In this document: piece by piece, positions 21,401 to 32,766 of the stretch
How positions within the stretch are numbered: position 1 is the stretch's first letter
How the letters are laid out: each line of letters begins with the position of its first letter
Made by a program: the position numbers and the translations under genes
Notes under the pieces: generated by a model
Database searches by the model: none
Seen by the model: the letters and a program-made list of their open reading frames with translations, nothing else
Told to the model about the DNA's origin: nothing
NCBI GenBank assembly: GCA_036852015.1
Contig: JAANDG010000194.1
Coordinates: 62,001 to 126,000 of the forward strand
Origin: Pelodera strongyloides
Lineage: Eukaryota > Nematoda > Chromadorea > Rhabditida > Rhabditidae
Direction of reading: 5' to 3'
DNA length: 64,000 bases

Positions 21401-24015
21401 CCGGAGTTATTTCCAACGAAAAGTTAACGCTAAGATGATCACTGTCGACAAAGGGCGGATTGGTCTTAATATCACAAATTGAATGCTCATGGTCAGTTAA
21501 TACCACATCAAGTAAAGCACTGGTGCCATTATTTGCAATTCTTGTAGGCTCCTTAACAAGTTGGCTGAGATTTAATTGCAATTGGAGATCAAAAATCAAT
21601 TTTCCTATTGCGTCATTAGGTGCCCTAATTGCATTCCAATTGTATTTCGGCAGATTGAGGTCGCCAAGGATATAATTGTTTGTTGGTCTTTTGGACTCCA
21701 AAATGATGTTGCACATATCTTTTGTTTCGAGAAACGACACTTTAGGCGGCCGATAAATAAGGAAAAATCTATACTTTTGCTCCTTATCAACAAGATCAAA
21801 ACAAAGAATGTCTACATTTTTAGTGGATGACAATGGGATTTCTATTATTTTAAGAGAGTTTCTATAGTAACACAGAACGCCACCCCCACGTTTACCCATT
21901 TCACTATCTGCCTTTCGGTCGCATCGAAGCGTTAAAAATTCAGGAATATTGATGAGCGAATCAGAGTGGTGCTCACGTAGCCAACTTTCACAGAGGAAAA
22001 CGATATCAGTTCGGTTTTTAGTGATATATTCGGAAAGCAATACATTATTTGTCTTATCAACAATGGAATGAGCGTTAAGCAGCGCACAATTAAGGTGAAA
22101 TCGAGAGTTATCATAAACAGGAGAATCTACAGTATATGGACACGGATGAGAAGGAGAATTTAAGTCTGATGATTTACGATGTTGAGATAACTTTTTGCAA
22201 CGATGACTATTTGAAAAAGACTGAGATATAAACGGCACAAAGGAGTTAAACTTACTTGGTCTGTGGTTCCTGGTGATGTCCTAGTCGGTGGAATTAGTGC
22301 CACCAACACCACCACTCCTGACTTCGAGGATCTCCAAGTCTCTATAAGTATAGACACGTCGACCAGCTTTCTCGTTTTCCAGCTTAACTGAATGCCGCAT
22401 CATTCCCTGTAATTTCAGTTCAGGAATAGTCATGTCACGCCTAGCAAATGCTAGGGGACGCGACCCTCTGAGAGTTGCTTTGTGAATATGAAAAGCCGAA
22501 AGGAATGCATTGCGTGCGTTTTTGGAAACGAACCGTACTTTAACAGGCCGTGCAAAGTTTGGGTTTTTGTTGGGATGCCGCCATGCCTCAATGTAATCAC
22601 CCTCTTTGAGGACACCAGCCTCAACCATTTTGCTAACCGTTTCCTCAATGAACAGCTTGTCGATGTCGGCGAGGTTGGACTTCTTGTCCTCGTCAGGCAA
22701 ACGTTCGATGACTGCGTGCGTCTTCTTCTCCTCGTATTCACTGATGTACTTGATAGAACTAACTTTTGTAAAAAGCGAAGCAGCTTCTTGATTGTGTTGC
22801 AAGAATTGGTTAGTAAGCTTGCTTTGTGCAAAAAAAGAGTTAGTAGCCACATTCACCTGGGGATTACTCAGTCTTACCTCAATTTCCTGGATTTTCACCT
22901 CAAGCTCGGAGATTTTGGCCTGTTGTCTCTCGATTATTTTGAGGTTAGCCTCGCAATTAGAGCAATTCTTACTCTTGGCGAGAATAGCATCGGCTAACCT
23001 TTCAATAACACTGTCAGAAAAGTGGTGATCAAGTTCACCACCCAAAGTTTCCGAAAGGTGCCTTTTTCCGTCCTTAGTACCCATTTTAAACTGACCTTGT
23101 ACCAAGAGAGGGAATTGGGAGCAGCCGCACACGGGACGAACAGGGGGCACACGGGACGAACAGGGGGAAAGATGTATATGGAAAGACCTCAAGGTAACAA
23201 CAGTGTCGTGGAGGGTGCGGTGTCCTATGGCAAGTGCATACACCTCTAACCTCTAAACCACTCAATCCGAGTTCGGTTGATGCTCCAATAAAGGATGAAC
23301 TCTATTTTGTTTGGAAAAAACATAGCTCGTTGCAGACGCGACAAATAATCAACCACGTACTACGGATTGTACCCGACATAAATGCCGATCTAGACCGTTT
23401 CCAGGTTTGAAGATCCTTTATTACGTTATTGGCTTTTTGGTTGTGAGTATAATTGTTACTTCTCATAGAAAAGTACACATATATTTTTATATTTTTATTT
23501 TGACTATTTATCATACTCATTAAAAGTATACATGCTTTCTTGGAATAGACGTATTTTCGTGCGGCCACCACTTTTTGGTTGCAGTTATATATAAAAATTT
23601 AGATTTCTTGTTTCGTTCATAAAATGTCCACTCAACACATGTGGGGTATGACGGTTTGGAGGGCTTTTCCGCTACAACGAACTACATTTTTCACGGTTCG
23701 TTTTTTTAAAAGAAGTATTAATGGGTATTCTCATAAGCAGTACTTTAATTGCTTCGGGCTCTGAAGTCTGAAGTTACCTTAGTTCAGTGTAGACGCCAAC
23801 CAATTGGATACTGATTTTATCTGTATCTACACACAAAATATATTACGGCATAAGATATATCTGTATCGATACACAAAATATATTACGGCATAAGATATAA
23901 GTTGTTTCAGCTCGTCTCCGTAATAATCACCTACTCCTTCCTACTCCTCCGATTAAAGGATAACCAATCGATAAGCTCAATCAAAACAATTGTTTATGCT
24001 AATTCAACGAGTTGA
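12450..24015 (+). CDS. Gustatory-receptor-like seven-transmembrane protein (GUR/LITE-1/EGL-47 type)
   Basis: Exon model: 12450-12599, 12933-13025, 13062-13098, 13227-13442, 13494-13534, 13602-13741, 13780-13842, 14121-14147, 14329-14425, about 15161-15204, 15509-15561, 15754-15841, 17809-17914, 18221-18324, 18496-18595, 18732-18794, 23294-23404 and 23911-24015; 1638 coding bases, about 545 aa, phase-continuous. Hydrophobic segments near residues 20-36, 51-70, 194-215, 260-281, 390-415, 442-470 and 511-526. The C-terminal half is most convincing: a helix after LFNPFILFSLAWS, a sixth helix across 18496-18794, a loop, and a last helix containing TY (VIITYSFLLL) just before the end, as in the TYhhhhh motif of insect Gr and nematode GUR proteins. 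NETG and NLTS sequons lie in the loop after helix 2. Weak points: short exons at 13062 and 14121, a 38-bp intron after 13741, several possible acceptors near 15161, and a poor acceptor (AATAAAG) at 23294. Family assignment is inference; a two-gene reading is possible, with the first gene stopping at TGA 15870. Confidence 0.6.
14565..14820. repeat. GC-rich tandem repeat (CGCGCATACTTTCCCGCAT units)
   Basis: Repeated CGCGCATACTTTCCCGCA and AGAGCGCCGC blocks in the receptor gene's intron. Related units recur at 17440-17640 as CCCGCATAGTGCGCCGC and CCGCGTAGAGCGCCGC. Confidence 0.85.
15914..16370. mobile_element. Family B palindromic element
   Basis: TTAA-flanked, 457 bp. Left TIR AAGGGAGAGGCCCATGAG is mirrored at 16350-16366; arms of about 170 bp (GAATTTCAGAAATATTACTG and complement). 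Second copy at 36480-36931. Inside the receptor gene intron. Confidence 0.9.
16367..17051. mobile_element. 685-bp TTAA element with TIR AGCGAAATGGTACCCA and tRNA-like interior
   Basis: Left end AGCGAAATGGTACCCA is mirrored by TGGGTACCATTTCGCT at the right; TTAA at both ends, the left TTAA shared with the abutting family B element. A second inverted repeat inside (GGGGTTTGCAAGTATGCC near 16549 and its complement near 16788). The first eight TIR bases equal those of family A. Confidence 0.8.
16928..17001 (+). pseudogene. tRNA-like sequence (Gln-type TTG loop), degenerate
   Basis: A box TAGCTAAGTGG and B box GGTTCGATCCC are clear; T-arm CCGGG/CCCGG is perfect. The acceptor and anticodon stems mismatch, so it is a tRNA relic or SINE head carried in the 16367-17051 element. 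Confidence 0.6.
17440..17645. repeat. GC-rich tandem and inverted repeat (AGAGCGCCGC units)
   Basis: Alternating CCCGCATAGTGCGCCGC and CCCGCGTAGAGCGCCGC units; the last part folds back (GTGCGCCTCTGC and GCGCACAAGGCGGGA). Confidence 0.85.
19281..22238 (-). CDS. LINE ORF2: endonuclease plus reverse transcriptase
   Basis: 985 aa. The N-terminal third is an apurinic-type endonuclease: LNAHSIVDK, then [22 protein letters not shown] and later SDHLSVN, in the order seen in CR1/jockey elements. The reverse transcriptase lies roughly at residues 480-750, with [36 protein letters not shown] and the catalytic FADD (FADDLKIF). The C-terminal part has the [13 protein letters not shown] and PLRKLTR motifs usual in this clade. 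No RNase H or gag-like knuckle was seen. It starts 43 bases after the ORF1 stop; translation coupling to ORF1 is likely from this spacing. The frame is intact from end to end. Clade assignment (CR1/Rex versus jockey) is from memory of motif style. Confidence 0.95.
   Translation of the reverse strand: [985 protein letters not shown]
22281..23084 (-). CDS. LINE ORF1: coiled-coil RNA-binding protein
   Basis: About 267 aa from the ATG at 23084 (MGTKDGKRH); the frame extends open further upstream to 23243 but that part covers the 5' leader repeats and is probably untranslated. A CxxC pair (NCSNC) and a coiled coil (residues about 40-75, KISELEVKIQEIEVRL) are followed by a mixed alpha/beta region with VKVRFVSKNARNAFL and FARRDMTIPELK. 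This order, coiled coil then RRM-like then basic C-terminal domain, matches the ORF1 proteins of nematode CR1-like and L1-like elements. It should bind element RNA as a chaperone in the retrotransposition particle. Frame intact. Confidence 0.85.
   Translation of the reverse strand: MGTKDGKRHLSETLGGELDHHFSDSVIERLADAILAKSKNCSNCEANLKIIERQQAKISELEVKIQEIEVRLSNPQVNVATNSFFAQSKLTNQFLQHNQEAASLFTKVSSIKYISEYEEKKTHAVIERLPDEDKKSNLADIDKLFIEETVSKMVEAGVLKEGDYIEAWRHPNKNPNFARPVKVRFVSKNARNAFLSAFHIHKATLRGSRPLAFARRDMTIPELKLQGMMRHSVKLENEKAGRRVYTYRDLEILEVRSGGVGGTNSTD
23818..23900. repeat. Two tandem copies of a 41-bp unit
   Basis: TCTGTATC.A.ACACAAAATATATTACGGCATAAGATATA occurs twice back to back, 11 bp before the last exon of the receptor gene. 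Confidence 0.9.
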
Positions 24016-25326
24016 TGGCGCATTGCGAAGGCTCTTGTCTAAAGGCAGGACATCGCAAGTTCAATGCCCCTCCAGTCTTGGTCCTTCACGTAACTTTGTA
24101 AACTAATCTATGCAAACTATGTCCCTAGCCATAGGCCATGTTATGTATAAGTTATTGATCTCATTTTTACAAAACTAAAAACTAAAAAACAAAAATTTTA
24201 TTTAGTAATTGTAGATAAATTATTATATGGATTTTTAATATGTACGGTTCATGAACATAAATACGCTGAGTGTGAACCTTTGCTTATTCCAAAGTCCGTG
24301 CAACTTCTTTATGGGGGCCGCCAATAAAAAAAATTGGTTTTCCTGTACGGAAGCAGTAGTCTCGTATATTTTGTGTTTATGAACCATTTGTGTGACAAAA
24401 TCATCGAATTTTATTTTATAGGTACGTACCCACATAGTAGTCGTACTCCATAGTAAACTCCAATGCATTCAAGTCCGACTTTTATTTTTGCTTCATTGAT
24501 ATTATACGTGTTTTTGACCTGCGGCAAGAATTTCGAATTTATTTATTTATTTATCTACCGTGACTCTTGTTGCATATTCGCCGCATATTTATTTGCAAAA
24601 CTTGGAATAATAAGTCATACTCGTTTATTTTATATCACACTTAATATAAATATTGCTACAGCCAATTTTGGAAACAATAAAAAATTGGCACATGTTTGGA
24701 AAAGGCATTATATAAAGGCGATTGTACTAAACGCCGACGATTAAACATCAAAATTCAGCGAATATGTTATAACAAATGTAAAATTAATAAACAACGAGTA
24801 AAGAACATAAAAAAACTTGACGAGGCGTTGCAAGATATCCACAAACGTGATACAATAAATTTAAAGTGCACTTTTTTGAGGCGTGACAAGTACCCAAAAC
24901 AAAGAAAGAAATAAGGAAAACGAATCAACAAAAAAAAAATTGTAATCGTAATCAAGCATCTCGAAAAGATTTGAAAACAACTCACCAAAATTGTACAAAT
25001 AAACTAATAAATAAGGTGATAAATAAATGAAGTAAATAATTTCGAAATCAATTGCCCGCATCACGAACAATTTATATAAGTTATGTATTCTAGTAATTGG
25101 TAATAACTATGGACTTATTTACTTGGCCCTTCACTTTGTCTGTTTCTTACAATAGCACAGCGGCCTTATGTCCGTGTGTTCAGATGATAAACAATCGGCC
25201 GCTTTACCGTACCTAAAATAAAAACCAATGAAATAATTAGAAATAAAAAGCCCATGGTGGACTTTTCAGTTAAAATTCAAGCTAACCGATTTGACGAGTC
25301 GAGCGCACGCAACGCATATGGAGCCG

Positions 25327-25372
<46 letters not shown>

Positions 25373-26254
25373 TCATCGGATTATTGATTTTTATCGCAGT
25401 GAGCCCCTATATAGCAGTCACACACCGGGATCCTACTATGGGGTTAGCTCTAGCCGATACAGGTTCCTTATAGCTCCTCTAACTTACCTCCTTATTAGCT
25501 GGTATGATTTATGATCCAAAAAAAAATATGCCTAACGAAACATCTAGCTGGCACACTTCAGCCTCCAACATTTACTATCAATCCTGTTTTCCCAATATGT
25601 ATAATGACCTTTACAATTTCCCATACCTGTCTAGCCGATCCCACATCTTGCCGGCCATTTCGTATTTCCCCTCTTCCTTTTCCAAATATGTTGTCTGAAA
25701 TAAGAAGTGTGAATTTGTAAATCAAGGGAACATGGTTACATAGACCTCTTCAACCATAGTCAGTAAGACAATGCATTCTTTCTGGGTACATTTTTAAAAG
25801 CTTCATACTACAAAAAGAATTTTGGGACGTCATCAATGTTGTTTATTTTAGTTTTTATAGCATAGTATACAGCAGCAGTGCGCGGTACTCAAACAAAAGT
25901 GTTAAAATTTCAGGTGGCGATGCTAACGGTTCGATTCCGCGCGGATTCGAATATTTTACCAGGTTACAAAATAAGTAAAATACTTCGAAATCCTAATTTA
26001 GGTATACATATTATATCAACAATAACAATCCGAGTCACCTTGAAATTTCCGTGTTTCGTCGCGTATTGGATGTGATAAACATTCACTTTACTGTCTCTTT
26101 TATTCCGAAATACGTTCGATACCTTAATGTGTGAATTGGTTTGCTTCGTAGTCTATGTATAAGTTCATTACGTCAAAGGAACCTTGAAAGTAACCACTTA
26201 TATCATATAGGGCATCGAGTATGAAACTCGAAAAAAGAGTCTGAAACTCGAAGC
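24016..26254. other. Intergenic between two convergent genes
   Basis: Downstream of both the receptor (+) and the DUF229 gene (-). Contains a TC microsatellite (25330-25370) and AT-rich sequence. A frame at 24696-24914 (+) is rich in Lys/Arg and reads NKQRVKNIKKLDEALQDI; it faintly resembles the coiled part of THAP/P-type transposases but has no ATG start and no neighbours to support it. Confidence 0.6.
25330..25370. repeat. (TC)n microsatellite
   Basis: About 20 CT dinucleotides. Confidence 0.95.
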
Positions 26255-29200
26255 CTATGTCCGTGCGCATGACACTAGGAGCGTTTCCCCGTTGGGAGAA
26301 TTGTCTCGCTCTATATACAACGACACATACATCGTCTACATTAAAGAGGTATACTTCAACCGCCTCTTCAATAGGCCTTGAAACATACCTCAAAAATTTT
26401 TTTCGTGCAAATCTGCAATTTTGATTGTACGATGACAATAAACTTACTGAAGAAAATTCCACGGACTCGCAAAGCTCCGTTAAATTGCGCTCTTTCAAGA
26501 AGTTATTCATATCCAGTACTGCTTGTTTACCGAGCGTTGCTTCAAGTTTATCGTTCCTAAATCAATTACTCTTTTAGTGTGCCATAATTATTTCGGAATA
26601 AATTTGAACAAAATAAAAGTTCAATAACTGAAAGCTGTTTCGGCTAAATTGGTTTGCGCAAGTAAATTGATTTTAAGAGGAGGCTTACGGCTTGCGGTAT
26701 CTGACTTACTAACTAAGACCCGTCGTTTAACATTTAACTGAACAACTTACATAACTCTTTGCTGTCCATAATCGCATAAACAGTACTGTGACGGAATAGG
26801 AAGGTGTTTACATGTTCTCGGAACAGAGCTATCGAATTCCCTCAAAAATGAGGACCCATAGGAACCGTTGATTTTCTTATACGATGTGTCGGTGAAGTTG
26901 GTCGACGGTTGATGCTGAAACATTTATAAAATTGATAGAAAGAAGTTTCAAAATATAAAGTTTGTCATTATAGTGGCTACCAATACTTAGTAGTGTGTTA
27001 CTTGCGTTTATGTGTTTATGTATTTACCAGTTTCAGCTTCGTATGCAATGTAATGGATGCACACCGTCCCTTGTTAGTATGATGGTGTCCTTATCGCGCC
27101 AGCATGTTACTTAGGGTAACTTTTGGTTTATGAGCTAACAGCCACTACCTCAAGTACTTGTCTTCTTTGTACCTACGTGTCGCTGGTCCAATAAACATTT
27201 ATTATTAATAAGCGTCAGTACAAGTTATATGCACGTACACCAATATACTGCTGCAGCTAAGCCAGCATTGCATAAGAACTGCAGTCTGAGAAAAAAGCTC
27301 TTCAAACGGAGGGACCTAGGGAGAGAGAGAGTGAGAGTTCCTGAATACGTACCGTGCATTCTTCATTGTATAAATACATAACACCTACCCGTATAATATC
27401 CGCAAATGTTGCATGGATATCATGCATAGATGACAAGTATTGAGAGTTCTTCTTCAGTGTCTCGTGCATAGGTGAACCACGTAATTCCTTAGGAAGTGAC
27501 ATGAAAAACATTGGATTCGATCGATCCAACAGCCCTTCAGCAGTGCTCGTGGCCTGGAAATATCCATACACACAGTGGTTATTGCAGTGGCAGCTAACCA
27601 AAAGCGGAGACCCTGTTTAGGTTCCCAGTCGTCCAGTGGCCGTATGCACGAAAATGGGAGTATGCTCCCAGCCTCCTAGTGGGAGGTGAGAACAAGAGAG
27701 AGATCATGTAAAATAGCTAGACGTAGAGATAAATACTCCCAACTGGGAAAGCTCCCAAAGTTCGCGCATACAGCCAGAGTACCACTTTGCCACACAATAT
27801 TATTAAGTCACCCACAGCTCTACATTCTCTTACTCTTATTTATTGGCATATCGCTATCAAACAAAAATCAACCCACACTTCCATACCGAGGTCCATGATC
27901 GCCCATGAAAATGACAATTGAGTTGTCCAGCTAAAATAGTGGTCTTGGAAATGTTTCTAAGATTACATCTTTTTACAATTTTGACTGAATAAACTAAATA
28001 TGATTGAGCAGAAACTAATACCTTTTCCTTATTCTTGGCGAAAAACTGCAACAAGTGATGATCGACGTTATACAAGGGTTTCTCGTAGTCATGAGAAGGG
28101 TTGGTCAACCATATGAAGGAAAACTTTGGTTTATCTAGACTATTTATTTATGTATTTATTTATTTATTGAACTCTAGCCTTTGACTCAAATAGATAATTT
28201 AGATTATACATAGTTTATGCACCGTAGCTTGCAGTCTTGTAGAGTTTGCCGCGTTGTTCTCGATTACAAAACATGCTTTGCTCGATCGCATACAATACAG
28301 AGCTGCACCATCTCAGAGGCTTTTCCTTCTATCTAAGCGCATGTGTTGCGCAGCGCTCTGTTGCGCATTGGAGCTGCACCTTTATGGCGCTTTTTGGTGA
28401 GTGCCACAGTTATCTAAAGAGCTTTTCACCCACCTTTATAAGCATTGATAAATTGTTCCTGATAGTTGACCAAATAATGATACGCCTCACGACATTTTTC
28501 TCCATTTATCACTTCTTGTGATATATGTTTTTGGCCGATTAATTCGTTGAATGGCCTGCAATGTACTGTTATTTTTCATTTTGCGTTGAAATTCTTTATC
28601 TTAACAAAATATGGAGCTATTTAGGAAAATAGTGGATCGGGTCCACGAGAAACCCATCCAAATTACATATGTAAAATATCAATAAACTGCATTTTCGTAA
28701 TACCAAAAAAAAGGAAAATACGTTTTCAATCATTTATCATTTACCTTATGTAGTGAGTGGCCAATTGCGATTTTATTCCCGCACAACTAACATAGACAAA
28801 GTTGAGAAGCCGGAAATCACTTGCGTACATTGTTTTATAGCCGGCATCCTGTAAACAAAGGAATCATTCCATTTTTCACAGGTATACGCGAAGAAAAATA
28901 GCATGACAGTCAGCGGCTCTATTTGGTTACAGGGATCCGAAAAAATATAGGGATCCGAAAAAAATATAGGGGTCCGAAATAAATACAAGGGTCAATAAAA
29001 GGGTCTCCTATAACCAAATAGAGCCTACTTGGCTAACATTAGACTACACGGAATCGCAGTAAGTCGCTCGTTTAGTTTAGTCTTGACTACTGTATCTGAT
29101 ACTAGGCACAGAATAAAGTTCGGGCGATATCAACAACACAACACAGTGTATCTTCCTATCGAAGAGAGTTTCAAAATAAGCTTACAGCGGTGTGGCAAGG

Positions 29201-32200
29201 CAAGTGGTTTCTATGAATGATACACAAACACTGTGCCCATTTGGGTATTTTCGACACAGACATAAGTGAGATACATGGAAAAGATTTCCCCGAAAACATT
29301 GGACAAAAAGCGTGCCATGCCGCTTAAAAAAATGTGTTAAACCCCTCACTTCGTATTCAAACATGACGAACGATTCGTTGTCGAGAGGTCTGTTGCACGT
29401 TTCGTGTTCACTTAGAGTGTGGAATAAAGGGGTTGGATTGCCGAACGATGATCGGTCTACCGCTATAGGTATCTCACCTGAAATGACAATTTTTATCTTT
29501 AGTAATTAATAAATCACCTTATTGTTTTAGTTTTTATTATATAATTATACTGATCGACCTACGGGCAGCAGGGTAATCGAAATAATGAGTGTAATAAATA
29601 TTCAAAAATATTAAATTAATTAGAGAGCCTGCAAGCCTTCGTTACACGAAACCATGAAGTGGGGTCATTTCAAGTCGCATCCTTGGTTTATATTTGATAT
29701 GCATTTTCAACCCCATATAAATCACGCTCAGTACAAAGCGTTTTCCAATCAAGGATGCTGATATTGGATAGACTTGATACCAAGAAGCCGCTCTCTGAGT
29801 TTGTCGCTATCTCAACATCTTTAATCTTTGACTGCCTTTGCCTATATCGCTATCTTCCTACAGGTTACAATGCACCAGCTGTCGAATAGTAAGTAGCTTC
29901 CGATCTGGCCTATCCAATATTAGCAAACTTCAAACTTTGGGATCCTTATTTTCGGATCCTTAACTTTTTTGACTGGTTGTGATTTATACGGGGGTTTACA
30001 ATACATATAAAAAAAACAAAGGAGCGAGATGAAATGAGATTGAAACGAAAATTTAGCCTACTGTACACATGTTTACTGAGTGGGTCGTATGACTCAGCGG
30101 GTAGCGCTCCCGACTCTCAATCCAGATGTCGGGATTCGATCCCGGCTAGGTGCGCAAGGTGGTTTTTCGCTTCCTGGGTGCGAAGAAAATCACCGAGCGT
30201 CGTAAGCATACGAGGTCGGCAGGCATGCGACAGCCGGACCGTATCTTCTTGGTATCCAGTAAATGGTGTCAACCCCGTGCTTACCCCACTTCGCGCGGGA
30301 TATGGGCACGTTAATTGTAAGTACACATATTGAATTTTTTGAGTTGTAGAGGGTGTAGTTTAGAAAGAGAGTGCCGAGAAATTGAGAATTACTCTATGCG
30401 CCCGGCCTGGTCGTCTTCAACCTTTAACAAGGTTCTGTAGATTACCGTCAGTTCCATACATATAATACTATAGGCGAGCTCTAATGGGGTATCCGTATCC
30501 CAAAAATATCATGTGCTTCTGTCAACACTACCGTTATTTCTGCACGAAACCTGCATCTATAATATGAAAAATAAAAAAATATTATTGTGTTGTTCCAAAA
30601 TACTGCACATTTTCAGCATACTTACAAATCCCATAAGCGACAGACGGAGGCTAAATGGCTGGCGTGTTCGTCTCCAATACACGCAACCGGTGCACGGATA
30701 TCCACACGAATTATTAAAGGGTCAGGCCCATTTCAAATAACCCCTATCTTTGATGATTCCATCTGATTCTTCATGTCAAATATAGTAGGATGCAATATTT
30801 TTCTAATTTTCAAGCGCAAAATTCACACACTATTCGGCAATTTACCGTGGGCAGTCATACCCAACTATTTATCGCAGTTGGCACGCCCCTTCGCGCTGAG
30901 TGGCCAAGATCGCCATTGCCACGCCCACTAGAGCATATTGCCCAATTAGCGCGAAGGGGCGTGACAACTGCGATAAATAGTTGGGTATGACTGGCAATGG
31001 TAAATTACTGAATACTGCGTGAATTTTGCGAATGAAAATTAGAAAAATATCGTATCCTACTATATTTGACATAAAGAATCAGATGGAATCATCAAAAATA
31101 GGGGTTATTTGAAGTGGGCCTGACCCTTTAAAGCGAAATACCGGCCGGTTTTTGAAACGCATCATGGTCAACTGCATTCTTATGTATTTATTCGAAGTGG
31201 GGTCTAATTCGGGTATATTTTTTATGCTAAATTATGCACATTTGCCGATTTGCGCGTTTCAAAAACTGTCCGGTATTTCGCTTTAACTGGACGACTCAAC
31301 TATCCGTACCAAAGAAGAATGCGACTGCATTCGGTTTGCTGTTCTCCGCTACTTTTGCAAGGTGTTCGAACTTGACTGCTTCAAGACTTTCTTCGAGAAA
31401 TGTCACCGTTTTTCCAAGTTCTCTAAAATAGACTAACTGTCAGACCTAGGAAAAATGTATCTCTTCCCTCTCCCCCTTCTCTCTCTCACGCTTCCTCTCT
31501 TTCTTTCTGACACATTGCAGACGACATCAAAAACAACGAATAACAAGTTGTATGCGTGTGAGCTTGGCGGAAATGACTATAACTTCAAACAAAACGCGAG
31601 GAATTAATATAAATCAATGCTAATACGTAGGGCGAATTTTTGGTCTTTGATTTTTTGATTGGGAATGCAGTGCAAGGAACAAAGAAAAAGAAAAACTGAA
31701 AATTGGACACATGGTGAAAGTCGTGAGGAAATATAAAAGATAAAAAATAGAAAAATAGAAAACTACAAACTACAAACCTGAATGCTGTATTCATTGAGCC
31801 GGAGTCAATCAATACAACATGGACGTCAGGGTGAAGGTTTTCTGCCTTTATCTTTGGAGTATTCGTGAGCTTTTGACCATTTCCGGGGAACGATTTGAGA
31901 CGGTCGCGCCTGAAGAGGATGCAAAAGTTGAGAATGAAAAATACAAACTACATTTTTTCTTTTTTTTTTCGCTTTACCATTGTGCAATGTTCAATGTTAT
32001 TACTTTACTGATTATGTTTTCGTTTTTAACACATGTTATTTATGTTACAGTTCACAACAAATAACGAAAGAAAAATGTGGTGCAGGTTAAGTTTATATAG
32101 CTTTAAAACGCGCAAGACATGTGCGCTTAGCGAACCGTGTGGTGGTTGCGCCGCACAGCGATGGCGATGAAACTGCGCGGAGCAACAGCGCGTGTTTCGC

Positions 32201-32729
32201 TAACAAGCCATGCGTTTTAAACTTATAATTAGCAAGCAAACTCACTCGTACTCCCAAATTTGCGTGTGCACGAAATAGTAAGTATCCGCCGTCGAGTTTT
32301 CCTTTTTATCGCATTTTAGCTCAATAATATCACACTCGAACTTTTTTTTCTTGTCGATATTTATCCAAGGCCCCGATCGGATTTTGTAGGCACCATTGTA
32401 GAAGGTACATCTAAAGAAACGAATAACAGCATACCGTTGTTAGAAAACTTTGGATTTTTCTTGACTTACTTGAGCTACGTAACTATGAGTGATGCTGAAC
32501 TCCACCCCCTCCCCCCCACACACACACACACGGACCCCACACACATCCACCCCAAGAAAACACACGCACTCGCACACGCTCACGCACACGCACACGCACA
32601 CGCGCACGCACACGCACACGCACACGCGCACGAACACGCACACGCACACGCACACGCACACGCACACGCACACGCACACGCACACGCACACGCACACGCA
32701 CACGCACACGCACACGCACACGCACACGC

Positions 32730-32766
<37 letters not shown>

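Larger units (their letters stand above)
18815..23250 (-). mobile_element. Full-length non-LTR retrotransposon (CR1/jockey-type LINE)
   Basis: Both ORFs are open, so this looks young and possibly competent. The 3' end is at the low coordinate, where an AATAAA lies on the element's strand at about 18838-18845; boundaries are approximate because I cannot see clear target-site duplications. A 20-bp unit (CACACGGGACGAACAGGGGG) is repeated twice at 23128-23167 in the 5' leader. Inserted antisense in an intron of the receptor gene, between exons 18732-18794 and 23294-23404. Confidence 0.9.

Noticed and set aside
20923..23249. Several plus-strand frames of 60-171 aa
   Set aside because: Shadows of the LINE ORFs on the other strand.
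24696..24914. Lys-rich frame resembling a THAP-type transposase coil
   Set aside because: No ATG, no catalytic region, AT-rich bias alone could give Lys/Asn/Ile codons.
30790..30990. Open frame starting MQYFSN, also present at 56310-56110
   Set aside because: It lies inside family C palindromes in both places, has no start context and is explained by repeat identity.
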